A stretch of 64,000 nucleotides of DNA from Watersipora subatra. Lineage: Eukaryota > Bryozoa > Gymnolaemata > Cheilostomatida > Watersiporidae. How positions within the stretch are numbered: position 1 is the first letter of the stretch; every line of letters starts with the position of its first letter. Positions 12,501 through 21,900 of the stretch are shown piece after piece. A program made the translations under genes and the position numbers. Under the pieces are notes generated by a model. It had not been told where the DNA came from. It did no database searches and saw only the letters and a program-made list of their open reading frames with translations. The stretch is taken from contig NC_088717.1 in NCBI RefSeq assembly GCF_963576615.1, positions 36,287,802-36,351,801 on the forward strand. Direction: 5' to 3'.

Positions 12501-12784
12501 CCAAGGCGCATAGGTGAATATGCATAGGCGCTAACCTTGTAATAATGTGGAATGTATATATTTCACATGTCAATGTGAATTATGTATACATTCCACATTG
12601 GTGACATGTTCCACATGTCACACATCGCATCACATCACATATAACATTGTCACATATATTTAACGTGGAAAAATGGTGGCTTGCTCAAGCCAGCATTTTT
12701 TTATTTTTAGGGGCTGATCCTGGTGCAATTAGCCAGCTGGCAGTGCCTCAAGGGTCTGCTAAAGGGGCTCACTCAATTTCATAG
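389..12784 (+). CDS. TRPV channel, copy 1 (5' part outside window), Inactive/Nanchung/OSM-9-like
   Basis: The 3' half of a TRPV cation channel gene. Spliced model: 389-561, 1732-1820, 2930-3066, 3420-3524, 8017-8184, 9219-9321, 9890-10108, 11673-11852, 12711-12784, giving 1248 bp, 415 residues and a TAG stop. All junctions are GT-AG and keep phase. It encodes the ankyrin-S1 linker, S1 to S6 with a re-entrant pore segment (FYMSMGEF), the S6 signature [14 protein letters not shown], a TRP-like helix starting [11 protein letters not shown], and a basic C-terminus. The closest families from memory are insect Inactive and Nanchung and nematode OSM-9, which act in mechanosensory, auditory or chemosensory cilia. 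The ankyrin repeats are not in the window. No stop or frameshift was seen, so it looks functional. It is tandem to copy 2 (18846-44818), same strand. The function is inferred from family; ligand and stimulus are unknown. Confidence 0.93.
1732..1820 (+). CDS. TRPV copy 1 exon: S1-S2 extracellular loop
   Basis: Flanked by tttatacag and gtcagt; 89 bp, entering at phase 2 and leaving at phase 1. It encodes an extracellular loop with two N-glycosylation sequons (NGT, NQT) and ends in CYLNGPPK. The copy 2 counterpart is 92 bp and ends CYLNGPPP. This is the most divergent exon pair between the two genes. Confidence 0.88.
2690..2830 (+). repeat. tRNA-derived SINE-like element
   Basis: tRNA-like head with A-box-like (ggttgagtggttcag) and B-box-like (ggtgcgattcc) sequence, then the tail shared by other copies in this window: a 'ctcttagcatg' stretch and 'ttattatagtaagatt'. 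Lies in the intron before 2930. Confidence 0.6.
2930..3066 (+). CDS. TRPV copy 1 exon: S2
   Basis: Acceptor tttgcag before 2930, donor gtatct after 3066; 137 bp, entering at phase 1 and leaving at phase 0. Encodes [18 protein letters not shown] and the rest of S2. Matches the copy 2 exon 31816-31952 in length and position. Confidence 0.92.
3165..3293. repeat. Dispersed repeat, also at 20886-21017
   Basis: About 130 bp starting near tttttagcttttaaaagctt is repeated in the same orientation at 20886-21017 with few differences, including the shared run ccaaataactgtaatgtgaa. No coding content is seen. Confidence 0.8.
3420..3524 (+). CDS. TRPV copy 1 exon: S3
   Basis: Acceptor tttggcag, donor gtaaac; 105 bp, phase 0 at both ends. 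Encodes S3, beginning [12 protein letters not shown] and containing PSRIFCSF. Counterpart: 32428-32532. Confidence 0.93.
3578..3722. repeat. 36-bp minisatellite, four units
   Basis: Units begin with tttatagagctcagtcta at 3578, 3614, 3650 and 3686, an exact 36-bp period. Lies in the intron after 3524. Confidence 0.93.
3864..7436 (-). mobile_element. DNA-transposon-like element with long inverted termini
   Basis: The left end (from 3864) and the reverse complement of the right end (from 7436) share the 13-mer tagtagagcagga, then further collinear blocks: a ttattcctt block, ggtgggcta and tttctacacct. This indicates imperfect terminal inverted repeats of roughly 150 bp. TA is found at both outer edges and could be a target duplication. 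The element sits wholly in the TRPV copy 1 intron between S3 and S4, which is 4.5 kb against 1.4 kb in copy 2. Inside is a decayed minus-strand gene. The superfamily is not assigned. Confidence 0.72.
4480..7138 (-). pseudogene. Decayed repeat-borne gene with XPG/FEN1-like nuclease motifs and Cys-rich tail
   Basis: Minus-strand blocks follow the order of a protein family common in invertebrate genomes as uncharacterised repeat-borne genes. N-terminal: 7138-6842. Middle: 6660-6241, with [33 protein letters not shown] and HGGIIEF. Then 6130-5554, with [18 protein letters not shown]. Then 5463-4969, with [16 protein letters not shown] and [18 protein letters not shown]. After that come the motif RTAYQATIW (about 4800) and a Cys-rich tail (about 4670-4560, [14 protein letters not shown]). 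The acidic EADT, DTDV and GC(D) motifs resemble the XPG/FEN1 fold. It is broken: an in-frame TAA near 5996, an in-frame TGA in the Cys-rich tail, frame shifts between blocks, and Asn in place of the usual Asp in the GCD motif. Function in the element is unknown. Confidence 0.75.
7440..8016. other. Intron remainder, low-complexity T-rich
   Basis: Between the element and the S4-S5 exon lies T-rich sequence, with a degenerate repeat of ttaat/aatgat words from about 7690 to 8010. No coding or RNA gene is seen. Confidence 0.6.
8017..8184 (+). CDS. TRPV copy 1 exon: S4-S5
   Basis: Acceptor gatttcag, donor gtacca; 168 bp, phase 0 at both ends. Encodes S4, the S4-S5 linker ([20 protein letters not shown]) and S5, ending FLIGFSQ. 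From the residue run TAPHF to the exon end, the DNA differs from copy 2 (33949-34116) at only two silent positions. Confidence 0.95.
8225..8530. repeat. Degenerate tandem repeat, three units of about 115 bp
   Basis: Each unit has a 'cttgtcatgcca' or similar word, a 'tcattatctttaaa' core and 'gacacatatg'. The copy 2 intron downstream of 34116 holds related sequence, so the repeat predates the gene duplication. Confidence 0.7.
9219..9321 (+). CDS. TRPV copy 1 exon: pore turret and pore helix
   Basis: Acceptor ttgttgtag, donor gtacgt; 103 bp, phase 0 in, phase 1 out. Encodes an extracellular segment with sequon NKT, then [14 protein letters not shown] leading into the pore. Counterpart: 36295-36397. 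Confidence 0.93.
9579..9712. repeat. Imperfect inverted repeat, 67-bp arms
   Basis: Centred on ctacatgtag (9641-9650). The left arm contains gaatctgaaaggtgattggt, and the right arm contains its complement accaatcacctttcagattc. Lies in the intron between the two pore exons. It looks like a fold-back or MITE-like insertion. Confidence 0.88.
9890..10108 (+). CDS. TRPV copy 1 exon: selectivity filter, S6, TRP helix
   Basis: Acceptor cttcaacag, donor gtgagt; 219 bp, phase 1 at both ends. Encodes [10 protein letters not shown] after the pore helix, S6 with [14 protein letters not shown], then [19 protein letters not shown]. The S6 and TRP-helix half differs from copy 2 only by silent changes. Confidence 0.96.
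10225..11340. repeat. 18-bp minisatellite with about 303-bp higher-order unit
   Basis: Repeats of an 18-bp unit (ctaggtactagatgatga) fill more than a kilobase of the intron after 10108. A string of variant units, including the distinctive gtgctatatg variant at 10521, recurs in the same order at 10824, so a block of about 303 bp was itself duplicated. Confidence 0.95.
11545..11660. repeat. Minisatellite of about 40 bp abutting a splice acceptor
   Basis: About three near-identical units of 'ttagaattttacaattacaa' plus 'caaaaattagaatgttacaa', ending about 12 bp before the acceptor of exon 11673. Confidence 0.85.
11673..11852 (+). CDS. TRPV copy 1 exon: cytoplasmic C-terminus
   Basis: Acceptor ttggttacag, donor gtaaaa; 180 bp, phase 1 at both ends. 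Encodes a charged segment with [21 protein letters not shown] and a lysine/glutamate-rich helix. It aligns along its full length with 40534-40713. A minisatellite abuts the acceptor. Confidence 0.9.
12013..12056. repeat. Perfect 44-bp palindrome
   Basis: Arms tagacctattaactatac plus tata are perfectly self-complementary over 22 bp each, with no spacer. Located in the last intron of TRPV copy 1. Confidence 0.97.
12711..12784 (+). CDS. TRPV copy 1 terminal exon
   Basis: Acceptor ttatttttag; 74 bp with TAG at 12782-12784. The peptide tail ([16 protein letters not shown]) aligns with the copy 2 tail ([16 protein letters not shown]), and both terminal exons are exactly 74 bp. That match is what identifies such a short exon. 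Confidence 0.87.
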
Positions 12785-13839
12785 ACTTCTCATAATATAG
12801 ACATGAAGAATACCGTAGACTATAAATTATACAACTATCTTAAATTTGTGCAAATTACATGGTTTCAACAGACATACCATCGGACTTTATTATGTGCTTT
12901 GAGTTGAGACTAACAACTTTTGATATTTTTTATTTTTTACTGTCAATTGTTCTGAGTGCAAATATTCTATTCATTATTGTGAAATTTGATAACCGAAACA
13001 CTGCACTGTTTCTGTGGATAGAATAGTTTCCATCAAGCTCTTATTGTTCTGTTAAGAAGCACTAAACTGAACATGTTCTATTGTAAGAAGAGTATGAGCA
13101 ATTGCATGAATAGTCTTTAGAATCTCACTTCGCATTGTCTTGTCTCCATCATGACTATTGGTCTAAAGGAGATACTTGCAATATTTCAAATACTGCATAA
13201 CAACAGTGGCTACAATAAGAATCTCAGAAGCCTCCAACAGCGTGTACCAAAAACGATTGTTCGAAATGAAAATACAATATGCTCTAGTACTTGGCATTGT
13301 TTCTGACTTTTGAATCTGGTCACAAATCTCTAGACACCCAGTTGGCATGTACTCATTCACTGATTTATGTACCGATTTACTGACATTTATAAACATAGAT
13401 ATTATATTTTCGGCTTCAAATTCAAAAACAGTGATAACAGGAGTAAGAAGTTTCCATAATTTTCCACCACCAAACATGTTTCTAAAATATTTATTATGCA
13501 TTAGTAATATATATTTTTGTACACATAAGAATTTTTACACTTTGTATGTTTTAATATTTTATACTTTATATGAGTGATTACATCTATGATAGTAATAAAT
13601 ATTATACACACGCCTTTCAATCACAGCTAGTAAAGTTAGTTCCAGTTGATGGTTAGCTTACCTTGCTCTTAGGTAGTTAGGAGTTAGCTTACCTTGCTCC
13701 TACGTGTAAGTTATTATACGCAGCAAGACACTGAAACCTGAATTATTAGAGAACACAAATATGGAGCATAGCAGTGAGTCCTTGGCAAGTGAGACATGTA
13801 GACATTTAAACCGGGAAGGACAAAACGAGTGAATAAGTA
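12785..13839. other. Downstream flank of TRPV copy 1, no gene recognised
   Basis: Presumed 3' UTR followed by intergenic sequence. A 112-codon minus-strand open frame (13163-13501) matches no family I recognise and has no convincing splice context. Nothing else is seen. Confidence 0.5.
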
Positions 13840-14120
13840 AATGGTTGAACGTGAGGAAGGGTGGATGAGTAGACGGTAGGACAGGTAGATGCGAGGATAC
13901 ACCGGCGAGTAGACGGATGGATGGGTAGACAAGTGGACAGGTAAACGGGTAGATGGGTTGGTGGGTGAACTGGCATATGGGTAAATAGGTTAATGGGATG
14001 CAGAGTGAATAAGTGGACGAGTGGGTGGATATATGGCTGAATGGGTAGGCAGGTGGATTGGTGGACGGGTTGAAGAGTGCATGATTGGATGAGTATACAA
14101 GTGGACGGGTGAATGAGTGA
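13840..14120. repeat. Degenerate G-rich minisatellite
   Basis: Variations on gggtggatgg and gtggacgggt without a clean period; related in word content to 17290-17390. Confidence 0.8.
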
Positions 14121-14127
14121 CTGGTAA

Positions 14128-14392
14128 TAGATACTATGTAATACATATGTAATACATATGTAATACATATGTAATACATATGTAATATATATGTAATACA
14201 TATGTAATACATATGTGATACATATGTAATACATATGTAATACATATGTAATATATATGTAATACATATGTAATACATATGTAATATATATGTAATATAT
14301 ATGTAATACATATGTAATACATATGTAATATATATGTAATATATATGTAATACATATGTAATATATATGTAATATATATGTAATATATATGT
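14128..14392. repeat. 11-bp satellite (gtaatacatat)
   Basis: More than twenty head-to-tail units of gtaatacatat or gtaatatatat. They create spurious open frames of Tyr/Ile/Thr repeats on the minus strand. Confidence 0.97.
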
Positions 14393-16384
14393 ACTTTGGC
14401 TGAGATCAAATAAGGAAATGAGCTTACTTAAAAATCATCATGATCATTACATCTGAATCAATCAGACCTAAACGTAACCAAGTTTTAAACTTTTACAGTA
14501 TATTCAACTTATGACATCTGACTCAGCAACAAGTAGACAATTGTTACAGCAGAATCACCATAAATCATTTTCCTTGTTAGCAAAAGTTTATTTTACTCAA
14601 ACGTATAAAAAATATGTTTTGCTACACTGGCAAAACCACAAAGATAAATTTGACTATAATTATTAGCAGAAAGGCTCAAAACTCATTATAAATAGAATGA
14701 ATAGATGTGGGATCAACCATATAGACATCTGTGAAAAGCCTTTCACTGGATATTATACAATTTGAGTTTGAAGTATTGATTCACTATGGCATAACAATTA
14801 TTAACTAGCAAAGTGCCTATTGTGCGCATGACATCTAATTGCATGTATTGACTAGGTTCTTTCTTCACTTATAAAGTGGTGTACTGCAAGTAACCAACTT
14901 TGAATTAGGTACTCAGGCTAAACCTTTATAAAATCAATGAACAGTTTCATCTACGCTGTGGAGTTGCTCATGCGCCAGCTGTAGAAGCGTACAGGTTAAT
15001 CTATTGCTTGTGAAATGATGGGGTGCTCGATTTTCATATTGTAAAGGAAAGGTCACAGCTAACACACCTACAGTTAGAAAGTTGTCAGTAAGTATGTTTG
15101 GCAATAAATTCTTGCACAGTGTTTGTCTATAGAATCTATAAAACAATTTGATGGAGATTTGAAGAATCTACAGAGAGTTTCCTTCTTTTGCTGTTTTCAC
15201 AAGTTCATTAAGGTAGCTGCAGCAACGTAACATGTTTGGCAGCTCTATTTCAAAGTGATGGTTAAGCAAACGAAACAAAATTTACATGCCTGTAAATCCT
15301 TGCATAGCTGGAAGCTTCACACAAAATAGAACAGTACCGTTGCTAACTTGGTTTTAGATTCTTGTTTCTTGATTCTTGGTTTTAGATTCTTTGGTTCTAA
15401 GCTATGGTTTTAGATCTTTAATTGCCTTGTTAAAATATCAAATACAAAATTAATTTAAGATAGAATTTGTTATATTTCTGAATCACAATAAACATTGCAA
15501 TCTTATTATAACTATTAATATAAATAGTGTGACACAGAGTCAGCACTAGTAGTTTCTGGCAGCTTAAAAACTTTAACATGACTCAGCAACTTCCATGTCA
15601 CAAACAGTGCAAATACCTGTTGAAACTGAAGTCAGTTGTTAGGCTGCTTGTTGTCTATATTAAAATTCATATATATTATGAAATACATCTACTAGTTGTG
15701 TACAGTTTTTATTTGTACTACAGTAACCAAACAAATTAATATATATAACAGGTACAGTCCTAACCGATAGATAATGTACAAACAAGCTTCATTTTCTATC
15801 ACAGTATTTGGTAAAGGAATAGGCACAACACGTGGCTCCTCGATACATAGATTTCTCACTGACTGCATTCTGTACATTAAAAAGCACAAGGTATCTGACA
15901 TGCTCTAGTTATCCAATCCAAATGTTTAATTGCAGAAGTCATTTTACCTTGAGCATGCTTTAACAAGTTTTTGTGATGTTTCATTTGTCTATATTAACTA
16001 CTCAGGCGCAATTTGAACCGTTTAAGGCTTCATAAAACTTTCCGCGAGTCTGCCAAGATGGTTGGTAGACTTCCAAAGACTGGTAGATTGAGTAAACTCA
16101 ATTTGTTTGTCTTTGCTATCTGCTATCAAACTGCCCCACCATTCTTGTAAAAGGATTATATTTGTTTATTTACATTAAATCATAACATAACAAGATATAT
16201 AATTGAATTATTAGTTGCTCTCTGTCAAAAAGTGTCTAAATGTGTCATGAAGTAGTTGGTGAAAACAACTTTTGCCTTTACTAAATTGCGATCTCTTTTT
16301 TAACAACGGAACAAAGTTTGTTCGAGAAGCTATTGATTTTTTCATGTTATGTGCTGCGGTCATAGGCTATACTTTACATTTCAT
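14393..16384. other. Intergenic sequence without recognisable gene
   Basis: AT-rich unique-looking sequence. Short open frames (14934-15146 and 15692-15901, minus) show no family features. No RNA gene was recognised. Confidence 0.5.
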
Positions 16385-16800
16385 TGTTCTCAGTTTATAC
16401 GCTGACAGGTCACGACCTCCCATGCATGTACATTGATGTGTATATAATCAGAGTAAATTACAGATAATCTAGTACCATTCCTACTAAACCGATAGCTTCC
16501 TCACGTGTGAATTGAACATTCTTTCCCTTTGGAATGATTTCAGAGACATGCTATTTTTGTGTACTAGACTGTTTTAGCAACTTTTTTTACTAAGAAATTT
16601 TAGTAATAAGAATTTTCCAGTAAAATATTTTAGGAACTGAGTCTAAAGTAGTGAAGCTTGAGAAATACAATGAGATTACCCTTAGTTTAAATGCTGACAG
16701 GATATGACCTCATATATATGTTTTTGTATGTATATTCAGAGTAAATCACAGACAAATAATTTCTTAGTACCATGTACGTTAAGCCAATAGTTTGAACTAT
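16385..16800. repeat. Diverged direct duplication
   Basis: The segment around 16395-16500 (gctgacaggtcacgacctcc, then cagagtaaatta) recurs diverged at about 16690-16800 (gctgacaggatatgacctca, then cagagtaaatca). The spacing is about 295 bp. Confidence 0.7.
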
Positions 16801-17284
16801 ACACGCTCTCCTACACATTTACACAGTACGGTAACTTGGAATTACTACAGAAAGACTAATGCTACCTCTGTTGTATAAGAATCTGAGGAACCAAGGCTAT
16901 AATAGTGCAGCTTTAGAAATGCACAAAGATCGTTTCATAATACACATTTCATTTATATATCACATTTCAAAGCAATGTGCTCATATTACTAACAAGCAAG
17001 TCAAAATAGTCAACAGGAATGCAAAATTATCTCTTTCAGATCTTGACCATGCTGATCAACTAAGAAAGTTTTTAAAGCTTTATATATACAAGTACAAACA
17101 GGGATAAAATAATTCATAATGCAATAACAAATGCCTATACATTATATTTTTCCATGTAGCTAGTGCTTTGCAACTCAAGATTTGTTGCTTATACCTATCT
17201 CTATAACAAAACAAAATAGCAAATTAATCAAAACCTTACTATATTTTTAAAAAGTTTCTATTTAATTTAAAGTATAAAGTAGTA

Positions 17285-17690
17285 GATTGATGGAACTGGT
17301 GGACAGGTGGACGGGTGAATGAGTAAAAGGTTGGACGAGTTGACAGGTTGATGAGTGGATGGGTGGGCGGGAGGACGGGTGGATGAGTGGACGGGTGGAT
17401 GAGTAGATGGGTGGATGGGTGGATGGGCGGATGGGCGGATGGGCGGAGGGGCGGATGGGCGGATGGGCGGATGGGCGGATGGGCGAATGGGCGGGTGGGC
17501 GGATGGGCGGATGGGCGGATGGGCGGATGGGCGGATGGGCGGATGGGCGGATGGGCGGATGGGCGGATGGGCGGATGGGCGGATGGGCGGATGGGCGGAT
17601 GGGCGGATGGGCGGATGGGCGGATGGGCGGATGGGCGGATGGGCGGTTGGGCGAATGGGCGGGTAGGCGGATGGGCGGATGGGCGAAATT
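17285..17690. repeat. 8-bp G-rich minisatellite (gggcggat)
   Basis: A degenerate lead-in at 17285-17400 is followed by about 35 nearly perfect gggcggat units. All six frames lack stops over most of it, giving spurious proteins such as repeated GWADGRMG or RPSAHPPI. The plus strand has regularly spaced GGG runs, a G-quadruplex-type pattern. Confidence 0.97.
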
Positions 17691-18299
17691 TCACTGCATA
17701 TACGTATTAGCCAGCTTAAGACAGATCCCTTGACTCAACAAGTGCTACTGCACATTTACCACTACTAATTCGCAACAAATTTTAATAGCTTTTTCTAATA
17801 TTTTTTTAATCATTATATGTTCACATTTTCTCCTTGTGTTATGTCTGTTACTTACGATGAAATAAAAGATGCAGGTGCACATTCCTACACTTGCACCTGG
17901 GCCTGCACACGCACTTGGCACACACGCACACGCATTTTTCGACATAACGTTTTTCTAAAATTTTTCGATACCCAAACTAGAGAATTCTCAATTAGTACTC
18001 TTTAGAAAAAAATTAGACAGAAAAATTTATAATTTCTATCAGCCTCAAAATTTTCTGCTGGCTCAGGTGTTTTAACTTATTGCAATTAATCATCTCTTGT
18101 CTGTTTTTACATTTGCTTGTCTTGTTGTATCTGACAGAGTTTGTTAAAATATGAAACAAACTTATTTTTCTTGTTGCTGGTATATTTGTTAGCCTCATAG
18201 GAGGCTTGTATCCTTTACATGGTGCCGCCATCACATTTGAGTAAAACAGTGTTAGGTTAAGTTTACAAGGTATTTTGCAGCTCTATTTTTTTCAAAGGG

Positions 18300-18640
18300 T
18301 GTAGGGTGTCAGGTTGGCCTAGTGGTAGTGCTGTTGACTATCAACCATGGGGTTGGTGGTTCGAGTCCTACCTAATGCCAGGCTGACAAAAAGCTCTCAG
18401 CAAGCTTTCAACCCCAAATTGCTGGGTCTTTTGAATCTAGACCATATCTTGGAGGCCCCGTGTACCACCATGACAATGTTAGCACTTTAAAGATCCACCT
18501 CTGTCCTTCGCACATTGGGCAAGTGAAATGGGCTACCTGGCTCTGTCAGACTGGGCGTGTTGCAAAAAAGCATCCCTTCGGATTAATCTAACAGTTCCAG
18601 AAGAAGCCCTTGATAAGTGTTAGGACCACCCAAGGTAGCT
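18300..18640 (+). repeat. tRNA-derived SINE, about 330 bp
   Basis: The head contains A-box-like tggcctagtggtagtgc and B-box-like ggttcgagtcc. The outer stem aggttgg can pair with cctacct at six of seven positions. An unrelated body follows (gaggccccgtgtaccaccat). The T-arm does not fold properly, so this is not a tRNA gene. Confidence 0.78.
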
Positions 18641-18845
18641 TATAAAAACCTAGTCCTGGTGGTGTGTTTCTTTACTAGAGAACACTACCAAGCATTATCA
18701 CTACATGACAGAAGCATGCCAATATTATTTATTTATTATTATTTCAAAATAATCTCGACTTGCCTAATCACATTTTACAATACTGTTTTTTTGAAACTGC
18801 AGCCAAGAATCCTAAAAAGCTTACTAACAAGAAAGGAAGGCTATA

Positions 18846-18939
18846 ATGGGTAACAATGAGTCCGTCACTGCAGGAAATAAGGCACAAGCTGATGTCAGCG
18901 CTTGTGTGTGGTATGAATATCTTGCCCTCACAGGTGAAG
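18846..18939 (+). CDS. TRPV copy 2 alternative first exon A
   Basis: ATG with A at -3 and G at +4; donor gtaagt after 18939, leaving at phase 1. The peptide starts MGNNES, matching the MGxxxS pattern of N-myristoylated proteins. It then has the AQAD-x3-C-x-WY motif shared with first exon B. Joins exon 22208 in frame. Confidence 0.85.
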
Positions 18940-21900
18940 GTAAGTCACCCCTAAACAATTACTCTACTTATATTCCAACCAATTAGCAAAAATGTTTATA
19001 TTTTATTTGTTAGCCTAAAATGAAAAGAAAATTAACGAATATATTATCTGCAATGTCAATCATCCGTAGTCAAATCTTTTTTACCGAGAGGTCATCAGCT
19101 GTCCTTACATTACGGAAAGCTTGCGTCTGTTTACTTAATTGTTTTTGTACATCGTTCAACTTTTTGTAGCTTTGATTTTTAAAGAACTTTTACGCTATAT
19201 CGCAGTACGTCAGCATTAATCTCACAATACATCAAGATCGTTTGCAATAACATTGTTCGTATTATGACAAACACATCTGCGTTGACACCAGCAAAGAGTC
19301 CGCAGCGTAGCGTTTTTATCACATGATGTGGTTACTAAAACAACTAAATACCAGTCCCGCAGCAACTATCATGTAGAGAAATATAGATTAAACGATTAAT
19401 ATAGGCGAAGTAGTCTATAAGTAAATATTGAACAGTCTGTGGAGGATGCTCGGCGATATATCAACAAAGCATGGCAACTGCGGTTTTCTCGACATATTCC
19501 TAACATCAGCCAATCACTATCAAAGTGGTGCACAGTGCAGAGGCTGTGATGAGGCAAAATATTAGGAGTTTTGGCAAAAGATAAGTTTGACAGCTGTAAT
19601 ATTTCCCGAAATATCCATGTGGCCTCAACAATGTCATCAGTTTACTGTGCATATAGTCAGTAAATAATGACCGAGAGGACAACCCTGACATACCGCGATG
19701 CGGTGTGAACCCAACATAATCTCATTTGCTGAGCAGACACTCCGTATTTTGTTTGAGCTCATTGTATCAAAGCATTATTCTAATCGCTCAGTGGTATTTG
19801 GCAAATTGCAATCATATTCACACAGTTGCCATCTCAATGCACAATGGTGTCTTGTGCCACGCGTTCATAGAAAAGGTAAACAGACGCAATATTTATCTAG
19901 CTCTTTATCAGCTTTCCTTGTTCAAATATTCCCATGTTTGACGAGTAGCCAAGTGTTGTAAATACACAGTAGAAAGTTCGACTATGCGCTAGTCATCCTA
20001 CAAGTCATTCATAGCGGAATTATTTTACTAGTAACGCTTCATGTTGTCTTGCATTAGAATGACAGGCGAACATAGTTCCAATTCTATCATTAGCCCAGGA
20101 GATAGAGCGCAGGCAGACACAGACTCGTGCGATTGGTACAAACTGCTTGACTTACAAAGCAATGGTAGGCCAACATTTTCTACAATCACCTGCCAGTTGT
20201 GTTAGTATCATGTTTTAAGCGCTTTATAGCTATTTTTGCAGCTATTTTGTCAGTTTGGGTGGCTCTTGGACCACCCATCACGCTAAACTATTTGAGACTA
20301 GTCGTAAGTGTGGCATCTCCACAGATAGCAGCAGGTGGTTGTTTACGAGGCTGGTTTTTACAAGCCAAGTGAAATGTTGAAACCAAATTTTTTGTGTGAC
20401 CTGGTGGAAGGCACAGAGCATTTACAAGTAAAGTTTGGATAAAATCAGATAAGAAATGTGCAAACGCATAGACTTTATGTAGACTACCAGCACTTGAACA
20501 ATGACAGTGCGGAGTTTATTAACATATTGCAGTAGGAGCCAGTCAGCTTTTAGCTAGACCACTTCAAATAGACAGCACTGTCGGAAGGTAACTCAGTCCC
20601 CAACACAGATCAGCCTAAAACTGACTCTGCTATATATGTGTATAGAGATTCAAGAGAGAAGGCAGAAGCACCTTGCGCCTTCTCTGTATAGGCTTGTGGT
20701 GCGCTATATGGAAATATATTTTTATATGCTTTAATTGCGAGTTGTTCTGAATAATGGTGTGGCAAAGAATAGAGTCAATCAACTTCCTCTACAGTATGTA
20801 AACGCTTGAACAAAAATGGATAACTCCTGAATCCGATGGATTCTAATCTACAGCGGTTTTGTGATGGCGGCGACTAACTGTTTGTTTTTGAGCTTTTAGG
20901 AGTTTGTAATCACATCTCTACATTTTTTGCACCTACAACACAGCAGAGTAAGAGATAGTGAATCTGTTCATACCAAATAACTGTAATGTGAATTTTGTTG
21001 CAAGCCAACCTTTAAAGTAACACACAAATCTTATTGCATATAAACTAGATTGTGTTGATTCAAATTTAGCAATTCTTTTCAAAAGCTCTTAACCAGCTTC
21101 TGATAAACTAGCGAAGTTTTCTCATGCTTGTACACCTCCATTATTATAAGCTACCCATTACACAACAAGCACCTACAACTAGTTGTGTATGTACTCTGCA
21201 GTTTACTTACATAACAGAGTGTTGAGAATATGCATGCAAATGATGTTTGTAAAGAGTGACTTCATATTTCTTTTTTCGTGAGTAGATCTGTAAGCATAGA
21301 CGTAGATATGCCAGTGTGGACATAGGTTAGTGTAGATGTGAGTTGGTAAGTCTAGATATGGGGATGTACATGTAGCCATAGATCTACGAATAGATACAGA
21401 TGTATAAATGATAAAACAAATGCCTAATGGTAAACATAAATACATAATTGTAGACATCAGTGTGTAATTGTAGAGATCAGTGGGAAATTTTAGACGCTAG
21501 TGTGTAATTTTAGACGTTAGTGTGTCGAAATTGGTATGTAATTGTAGGGATCAGTGTGTAACTTTAGACATAAGTGTGTAACCGTAGACATTATTGTGTA
21601 ACCGTAGACATCATTGTTTAATTGTAGACGTCAATGTGTAGGCACATACAAAAGTGCATATTATTATATTAAAATTTTAAGAAACAAATAGAATGAGTCT
21701 AAAGAGCTCAAAAAACGTTGAACTACTACAAACAGTTCATTACTTGTAATAGTCATCTTTGTAGCAGATCTCTTTGTAGCAGATCCATTATTGTCATTTT
21801 AATACATCAAATTTCTCTATTTTTACATTTGTTTAAATCTTTGTTTTTTCTTATCATTGACAGAGCTTTAAATTGCATAACTTTCTTCTCTTTAAATAGT

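Noticed and set aside
13163..13501. 112-codon minus-strand open frame
   Set aside because: No family resemblance, repeat homology or splice support recognised; could be a decayed element but not claimable.
13700..14409. Minus-strand open frames of 150-200 codons rich in Tyr/Ile/His/Pro
   Set aside because: They are read out of the 11-bp satellite and the degenerate G-rich minisatellite; no non-repeat domain, and several overlapping frames are open at once.
17239..17733. Gly/Trp/Arg and Pro/Ser/Arg repeat proteins
   Set aside because: Product of the 8-bp gggcggat array; all frames are open.
18300..18382. Functional tRNA gene
   Set aside because: A- and B-box-like words are present, but the T-arm does not pair and a SINE body follows.
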